This document shows, in pieces, positions 58,787 to 64,000 of a stretch of 64,000 nucleotides of DNA. Position numbers and translations under genes: made by a program. The DNA is from Bryobacterales bacterium (GTDB lineage: Bacteria > Acidobacteriota > Terriglobia > Bryobacterales > Bryobacteraceae). The notes below the pieces were generated by a model, which searched no databases, was not told where the DNA came from, and saw nothing but the letters and a program-made list of their open reading frames with translations. The first letter of the stretch is position 1. Each line of letters starts with the position of its first letter. The stretch spans positions 62,001-126,000 of the forward strand of contig JADLBD010000042.1 in NCBI GenBank assembly GCA_020847975.1. Direction: 5' to 3'.

Positions 58787-61700
58787 ATGCCGGATAACAG
58801 GCTCGAACTCGTCGTCCAGGTCGATGTGGACAAGGCGAATGCCTCGATCAAGAGCATCAATACCGGTTTGTCGAATCTGGAATCGACTGCCAGCAATGCC
58901 GCGCGTGGTGCTTCCAGAGGTATTGATGGCCTGACACTCAGCGTAGTGAAGGGCGCTACGGCGGCCAATCTGCTCACCGGCGCATTCGAGCGCGTGGTCG
59001 GCTGGGTGCGGGAGTATACGGTCGAGTCGGCGAAGCTTGCGGCGCGGAACGAAACGCTCGCCGTCGTCAACGCGCAGCTTGCCCGCGCGAATGACTACAA
59101 CGGCGATGCCATCGAGCGGCTGGTGGGTCGCGTCAAAAATCTCGGCATCACCACACAGGCGGCCCGCGACACCGTAAACAAGATGATCGCGGCGCAACTC
59201 GATCTGTCGCGCACCACCGATCTGGCTCGGCTTGCCCAGAATGCCGCTGTTGTCGCCGGGCAGAACTCCAGCGAGGCGCTGCAGGGCATTATTCACGGAA
59301 TCACCACGCAGCAGATTGAAGTCCTGCGCACCTACGGCATCAACGTTCAGTTCGAACGCGAGTTCACCGCTGCCCGTGCGCGGCTTGGGCGCGACCTTAC
59401 TGACAGCGAGCGGAAGAACATCGCCTTCCAGAAAGTGCTGGGCGAGGCACCGAAGATCGCCGGAGCATACGAGGCCTCGCTGGGCACGGTGGGCAAGCAG
59501 ATTGCCTCGTTGTCCCGCTTCACCGAAGAAGCGAAATCGGCCATCGGTGAGCAGTTCCTGCCGGAACTCCGCAAGATGATCGTTGGCCTCACTGATCTGG
59601 CGAAATGGGCCAAAGAGAACGCCGATACACTTGCGCTGTGGGCGAAGGGGATCGGTGCGGCTGCAATGGGTGCAGCCATCGGCCAGTTTATTTCGTGGAT
59701 TGGCGGTGCGAAGAAGGCGGTTGAGGCTCTGACGATTACGCTCGCCCGGAATCCACTGACCGCGGCCGCCATCGCGGCCACAGTTGCCGGAACAGCGCTG
59801 TATGAGATGTACCAGGATTCGAAACAACTGGAGGAGCAACTGAAGCGGCAGAACGCGGAGGCTGCGGAGACTGCGAAGATTTTCTATCTCATCGGCGAAC
59901 GCGGCAAGACGGTGCAGGATCTCCAGAAGATGGGCTACTCGATCGACCAGATCCGGCGGGCATTCACCGGTGCGAAGGAGGGCGCGGAGGATTTCATGGC
60001 GAGCTTCGACGCCAGCGAATTCGCCAACCGCATTAAGATCGTCAACCAGAAGGAATTGGAGCAGATTCGCAAGCAGGCGGCGGAGGAGTTGGCGCGGGAT
60101 ATTCGCAAGAAGCAGGGAGAGATTGAGCGAGAGACACGCGAATCCGCTTTGGCTGCCGAGCGTGCCCTGATCTCCGGCCCTGGGCGTGCACTGCAGGAGA
60201 TGCAGGATAAGGCGCGCAAGCTGACCGTGTTCGTCGATTCGAAGGGCGTTGAGAATGGCGTCAGATTGACGGCGCAGACGCGGGAGAACATTGAGCGCGA
60301 GTTGCAGGCACGTGTGGTCGCGATTCAGCGGGAGTCGGTGGCGCAGACGCTCCAGGTGTACCGGGAGGAGTACGAGCAGCGGCTGCAGCTTGACTCGGAA
60401 CTGTACGCGCAGCGGTTGCAGTACAGCCTGGACGCCGCGGCGAAGGATATTGAGCATCTGGAGCGCGTCTATGCCTTCGAGGAGGAACGTGCCGGCTACG
60501 TGCGCGATGCCAACTTGCGGATGGTGGAGGCGATGGATGCCCGCACTGTGGAGCAGAAAATCGCGGTCGAGCAGCGGAAGGCCCGGATCGAAATCGATCA
60601 CCTCGAAACCGTGCATGAGATCAAGCAGCGGCTGTTCGATATGGAAACGTCGCGAATGGTGATTGAAGAGGAGTCCCACCTACGGCGTCTGGGCCTGCGG
60701 GCTGAGGAGATCAATCAACGGATTGCAGATCTGACGCAACAAAGAGAGACTTTGCGACAACATCTGGCAGAGCAGACAGACACGGCAATTGAAGCGGCAC
60801 AGCAGTCGGCGGCAAACCGGCAGGTGGATCTGGTGCGCGATCACAATCAGCAGATGTTCGACTCCTTCAAGAGGCAGGCGGAGGGCGTGTTCGACGCATT
60901 GCTGGCGAAGTCAGGCTCCGTGTGGTCGGCGATCGGGAACTCGCTGAAAACCGCGCTGCTGACGGCGATCAAGGATGTGGTGACTTCGCGTGTCGCTGCG
61001 ATGCTGATGCAGATGTTAGCGGGTACGCAGGTTTCCATGATGCCAGCGGGTGCGGGTGGCGGCAGGTTGGGGCAGTTGGGTGGATTCCTTGGGATTGGTG
61101 CGGCTCCCGTGTTCGGGGCGGGTTCGATTGCGACGCCACCATTCGTTCCGCAGTCTGGCGGCAGCGGTAGCGGGATGCTTTCGAAGGCAGGGCTTGCCGG
61201 GCTGCTGCCGGGACTGAAGTCGTTCGCCGGAATCGAGAATAGTATCCAGCTTGCACCGGGCGTGGCGACGACATGGCAGGCGGCGACGCTGTTCCAAAAG
61301 ATCGGAGCCATCGCCCGGTCGAACGCTGCGCTGCTCGGCGGCGGGCTACTTGCGATGCAGGGACTGCGGCAGGGTGGGTTGTCGGGAATGGCGATGTCCA
61401 CTGCCGGGGGAGCGCTCGTTGGATTCAAGTTTGGCGGACCGCTGGGTGCGGCAATCGGAGCGGGCGCTGGTGCAGTGGCAGGACTGGTGCGGCTGTTTGT
61501 CAAAGGCGCTGAGCAGAAGGCGCGCGAGAAGGTGAAAGCCGTTTATGGCGTGGACATCTCTGACAAGGCGCTGCTGAAGCAGATCGTGGAAACGGCAAAG
61601 CAGGGATTCGGAGGCAATCTCGACGTCGCAATCCGGTCGCCGCAGATTCGCGATTTGGTAGAGCTATATGCGATGAGCACCGGTCGGCGAACCACGTCGC

Positions 61701-62023
61701 GCGTTGATGTGATGCGGCCAGCAGACTTGATCCAATCGCGAGGTCAGCTATTCCAGGCTCCAACCTACGACAACGGTTCGCCGTTAATGACGCAATCGAC
61801 GCTTGCGGGCTTTGCGGCGGCACGCCCGCAGCCGACCACTGTCAGCCTGAGCCTTCAACTGGACGGACGGGCTACAACAGACCTCATGGAAGGCAAGGCC
61901 GTGCAGGCGATAGTGGACAACCCGCGCGCAGTTAGCGATGCGAACCAAAATGCACGACTGGCAAGCGTAAACCGAACACGGGAGCGGATTGTGGCTTGGG
62001 AGCCGCTGACCACGCCGACTTGA
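58787..62023 (+). CDS. Tail tape measure protein
   Basis: 1078 residues. Long helical, coiled-coil-rich with NASIKSINTGLSNLESTASN at the start and many Glu/Arg/Gln heptads, including a stretch near 380-670. A glycine/alanine-rich hydrophobic region lies around 865-910 (GGLLAMQGLRQGGLSGMA, then VGFKFGGPLGAAIGAGAGAV), as in proteins that insert into the host membrane. Length sets tail length. The gene follows the chaperone as usual. Start at ATG 58787 lacks an obvious ribosome-binding site, so translation may depend on upstream coupling. Confidence 0.9.
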   Translation: MPDNRLELVVQVDVDKANASIKSINTGLSNLESTASNAARGASRGIDGLTLSVVKGATAANLLTGAFERVVGWVREYTVESAKLAARNETLAVVNAQLARANDYNGDAIERLVGRVKNLGITTQAARDTVNKMIAAQLDLSRTTDLARLAQNAAVVAGQNSSEALQGIIHGITTQQIEVLRTYGINVQFEREFTAARARLGRDLTDSERKNIAFQKVLGEAPKIAGAYEASLGTVGKQIASLSRFTEEAKSAIGEQFLPELRKMIVGLTDLAKWAKENADTLALWAKGIGAAAMGAAIGQFISWIGGAKKAVEALTITLARNPLTAAAIAATVAGTALYEMYQDSKQLEEQLKRQNAEAAETAKIFYLIGERGKTVQDLQKMGYSIDQIRRAFTGAKEGAEDFMASFDASEFANRIKIVNQKELEQIRKQAAEELARDIRKKQGEIERETRESALAAERALISGPGRALQEMQDKARKLTVFVDSKGVENGVRLTAQTRENIERELQARVVAIQRESVAQTLQVYREEYEQRLQLDSELYAQRLQYSLDAAAKDIEHLERVYAFEEERAGYVRDANLRMVEAMDARTVEQKIAVEQRKARIEIDHLETVHEIKQRLFDMETSRMVIEEESHLRRLGLRAEEINQRIADLTQQRETLRQHLAEQTDTAIEAAQQSAANRQVDLVRDHNQQMFDSFKRQAEGVFDALLAKSGSVWSAIGNSLKTALLTAIKDVVTSRVAAMLMQMLAGTQVSMMPAGAGGGRLGQLGGFLGIGAAPVFGAGSIATPPFVPQSGGSGSGMLSKAGLAGLLPGLKSFAGIENSIQLAPGVATTWQAATLFQKIGAIARSNAALLGGGLLAMQGLRQGGLSGMAMSTAGGALVGFKFGGPLGAAIGAGAGAVAGLVRLFVKGAEQKAREKVKAVYGVDISDKALLKQIVETAKQGFGGNLDVAIRSPQIRDLVELYAMSTGRRTTSRVDVMRPADLIQSRGQLFQAPTYDNGSPLMTQSTLAGFAAARPQPTTVSLSLQLDGRATTDLMEGKAVQAIVDNPRAVSDANQNARLASVNRTRERIVAWEPLTTPT

Positions 62024-62038
62024 GACAGATACGAGAAT

Positions 62039-63193
62039 TCAGTTGAGGACACCAAGTTCACGCAAAGATTGCATGAAAGCCACAAAGCTGCGTAGACTCG
62101 CCAGATCCTCTTTGCCAAGTGGGTCTGGATCGAAGTGCATAATGTCGTTTCGTATTCGACGAATCGTCTGAAGTTGCTCGACGAAGGCGGCACGGTCGAT
62201 CCGAATGCTCAGTTTCTCCCAATATTTTGGATTTTCAAGCAAGCGAATGTACTCGCCCATGCTGAGATCCGCCACTGTCTCAATCTCGCGATCGGTGTCA
62301 ACCGGATCACGCGCACATTCCAGTTCTTGAGGAGTGAACTTTCCATCGATTAGCCTCCGGACGTGCTGTTCAATCTCTCCCAGCAAGAGGAATGGCTCAG
62401 TAAGCTGCTGGAATTGCCGACTCAGATCGGCCGACGTGACGATCCCTGAGATCTTGCGGTCGAGTGCCTGGACAAGCACGTATTGGTGCTGGGCAATTAG
62501 TTCGATTGCTGCAAACAGTGATTTGTCTGATCCGATTATTTGCGCTGGCGATAGGCATTCCCTAACTTCATCGCAAGATTGTCCAAGGGCAAGTCGGGCG
62601 CCGATACTCTCCCAACTCACGACACCTTTGACGTCTCGCTCCCCTTGCATTACGGGGAGTTGTGAAAATCCGCTGGCGAGCATCAATGTGACTGCGACAC
62701 TGATCTTCTCGTTGGGAGTGACGGAGACAACCTTCTTGTTTGCAGCTTCCAGCTTGCCGATCCTATATGTAGGGTCCTCAAGAGAGCCACCGACAAAATT
62801 GGGCGGCACTTGCGTCACTTCCATGCCAGCCAAGCCTGTGCCCGGATCTATTACATCCACCGCTTCAGAACCCGGCTCATTCGCCGCTGCTTCTTTAGCA
62901 AGTGGTACGAAAGAAACATTAGAGTCGATCCAAACAGAATTGAATTCAGGATCTGTTTGAATCCCAAGGGACTGTAAGCATGAACGAATCGTCTCAACGA
63001 CGTAGTAACCTCGACGCTGAGCCCTGAACCAGCGAAGGAGGGTTCGAACAGAGACAGGCGCTGGCGTTTCACCCTTCATGATCACGTCCCTGATTTGGAT
63101 CAGTTCCGACGGCACAGCGGGTACAATCTCGGCTTCAGGCTTGATTGCTTCGTTCTGCATCTCCCCAAGGATACCGAAGATCGCGACGGACAA
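62039..63193 (-). CDS. CBS-pair protein with HEPN-like C-terminus, moron and defence candidate
   Basis: 384 residues, minus strand, inserted between the tape measure and the next tail gene. Residues about 145-265 form a CBS pair (VSVTPNEKISVAVTLMLAS, FSQLPVMQGERDVKGVVSW, then QHQYVLVQALDRKISGIV). The C-terminus is helical and holds RNDIMH at about 348-353, matching the RX4-6H motif of HEPN RNases. CBS pairs sense adenine nucleotides; HEPN domains cut RNA in abortive-infection systems. The combination suggests a ligand-gated RNase. The region is visibly less GC-rich than the tail genes. Confidence 0.65.
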   Translation of the reverse strand: MSVAIFGILGEMQNEAIKPEAEIVPAVPSELIQIRDVIMKGETPAPVSVRTLLRWFRAQRRGYYVVETIRSCLQSLGIQTDPEFNSVWIDSNVSFVPLAKEAAANEPGSEAVDVIDPGTGLAGMEVTQVPPNFVGGSLEDPTYRIGKLEAANKKVVSVTPNEKISVAVTLMLASGFSQLPVMQGERDVKGVVSWESIGARLALGQSCDEVRECLSPAQIIGSDKSLFAAIELIAQHQYVLVQALDRKISGIVTSADLSRQFQQLTEPFLLLGEIEQHVRRLIDGKFTPQELECARDPVDTDREIETVADLSMGEYIRLLENPKYWEKLSIRIDRAAFVEQLQTIRRIRNDIMHFDPDPLGKEDLASLRSFVAFMQSLRELGVLN

Positions 63194-63246
63194 ATCAAAG
63201 TAGTGACCACCCCGGAAAGCCCCAATCGCTCTTGATTTCCCGAGAC

Positions 63247-63648
63247 ATGCCAGGCAATGTCGAGAACGCTACCGTTTTGAGTCTAATGCCCCCGGATCTC
63301 TGCAACTCCTTCAGGGAGGAGCGCGTGTTCCATGTGCGTCAAAGCGAGTACGTGGATGGATCAGGCCAGTGCTTGGCGGAGACAACCATCTGCCGGAAGA
63401 GCTTCACCGTTACAAGGAGGCTGACCGCTGAGCAACTCGCTATGCTGCGGGACTTTTTCTATGCGCAAGGTGGCGCAGCTAAGCCATTTCACTTCTACTT
63501 TGGGCCGGAGACCCTACCACTATTCAGTCACGACCCGACCGGACAAAACCCGACAGGCCGATACACCGTGCGATTTGAAGGCGAACTCGTGCTCGAACTC
63601 GGATTGGGCCGCGCTCCAGTTAACATTTCGCTCGTGGAGGTTGCCTGA
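63247..63648 (+). CDS. Phage tail protein (minor tail, after tape measure)
   Basis: 133 residues from ATG 63247. Beta-rich, with YVDGSGQCLAETTICRKSFT, then KPFHFYFGPETLP. This compact protein occupies the minor tail protein M-like slot after the tape measure. No enzyme motif. It is followed by a 3-base gap. Confidence 0.6.
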   Translation: MPGNVENATVLSLMPPDLCNSFREERVFHVRQSEYVDGSGQCLAETTICRKSFTVTRRLTAEQLAMLRDFFYAQGGAAKPFHFYFGPETLPLFSHDPTGQNPTGRYTVRFEGELVLELGLGRAPVNISLVEVA

Positions 63649-63651
63649 TTA

Positions 63652-64000
63652 ATGTCAGAAACGATCGGCGGCATCGACATTCCCGTCCCGCCCGACGCCG
63701 GAGTCTTCCCCATCAAGCCCGATTACGGCAGCGGAATGGTCATCAGGCCGCAGATTGTTGTCCACCGCTTCGCCAGCGCGAACGCGAAGATCGAGCAGCG
63801 GTTTTACCTCGGCGACGGCACGATCCGATTTCACGTGCGGCGGGAGCGCATGCGCAAGCAAGAGTACGAAGCACTGGTGGACTTCTGGGAATTGGCGCGG
63901 GGCGCTTACGCGACATTCACGTACCGTGCTCCTAATCCCGACGGCACCACGACGGATTACAAGTGCCACTTCGAAAATCAGCCCCTCTCGATCGAGCACT
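63652..64000 (+). CDS. Phage tail protein, cut by right edge
   Basis: 116 residues seen from ATG 63652; the frame is open at the window end. It reads DYGSGMVIRPQIVVHRFASA, then RRERMRKQEYEALVDFWELA, like a distal tail or baseplate protein of the DUF2460 style. The true length and C-terminus are unknown. Confidence 0.55.
   Translation, partial: MSETIGGIDIPVPPDAGVFPIKPDYGSGMVIRPQIVVHRFASANAKIEQRFYLGDGTIRFHVRRERMRKQEYEALVDFWELARGAYATFTYRAPNPDGTTTDYKCHFENQPLSIEH

Noticed and set aside
1-64000. CRISPR arrays, tRNA and rRNA genes
   Set aside because: Looked for repeat-spacer patterns and cloverleaf or rRNA sequence; none was recognised by eye, though a tRNA could be missed.

Overview
The window is a GC-rich bacterial chromosome segment dominated by mobile DNA. 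No rRNA, tRNA or CRISPR array is visible, so taxonomy is inference only. The recombinase/ParB cassettes, a DUF2924-type cassette and the tail proteins resemble what is common in soil Acidobacteriota (Solibacter/Bryobacter-like) and Proteobacteria. I would guess an acidobacterium.

Layout. (1) 1-6466: distal end of a siphophage late operon on the plus strand (partial tail protein, a minus-strand membrane moron, a 1158-aa tail protein, a tail fibre, a small downstream protein). (2) 6525-11230, minus strand: a PAP2 phosphatase, then a cassette of a serine recombinase with two ParB-like proteins, and a resolvase-like domain that has lost its catalytic serine. (3) 11342-17592: a visibly less GC-rich cluster. 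An unknown protein and an RluA-type pseudouridine synthase (plus strand) converge on thymidylate-kinase-like, SAM methyltransferase, Maf, uridine kinase-SUMF1 fusion and NDK genes (minus strand). Most of these act on U/T nucleotides or uridine in RNA. (4) 17593-18861: degenerate genes, including the C-terminus of a tyrosine integrase. (5) 18970-28921: a co-directional DNA phosphorothioation-type island: ribbon-helix-helix regulator, DUF4007 (SspB-like), large ATPase (SspC-like), PAPS-reductase-like SspD/DndC, GIY-YIG nuclease, oversized DGQHR (DndB-like) protein, phosphorothioation-associated methyltransferase. No cysteine desulfurase or known Ssp/Dnd restriction gene is present. (6) 29302-32018: a second serine recombinase cassette with DUF2924 and a small helix-turn-helix-like protein. 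(7) 32303-64000: a lambda-like prophage in genome order: unknown genes, sigma factor, SNF2-type helicase, primase-helicase, an iteron-like repeat zone, nuclease, two ParB-methyltransferase fusions, a minus-strand DUF3489 cassette, terminase, portal, protease with nested scaffold, decoration, capsid, head-tail and tail genes with a -1 frameshift, tape measure. Minus-strand morons encode an anti-sigma-like zinc protein and a CBS/HEPN-like protein. The prophage runs off the right edge.

How it fits. The sections between the two recombinase cassettes (about 11.3-29.3 kb) look like cargo or a defence island lying between phage arms. The left arm holds tail genes that would follow the gene at the right edge, so the window may contain the end of one prophage and the start of a related one. 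The two most interesting loci are the U/T-nucleotide cluster (11.6-17.6 kb) and the phosphorothioation island with its GIY-YIG nuclease (19.0-28.9 kb). Functions rest on motif recognition by eye; no database search was run.
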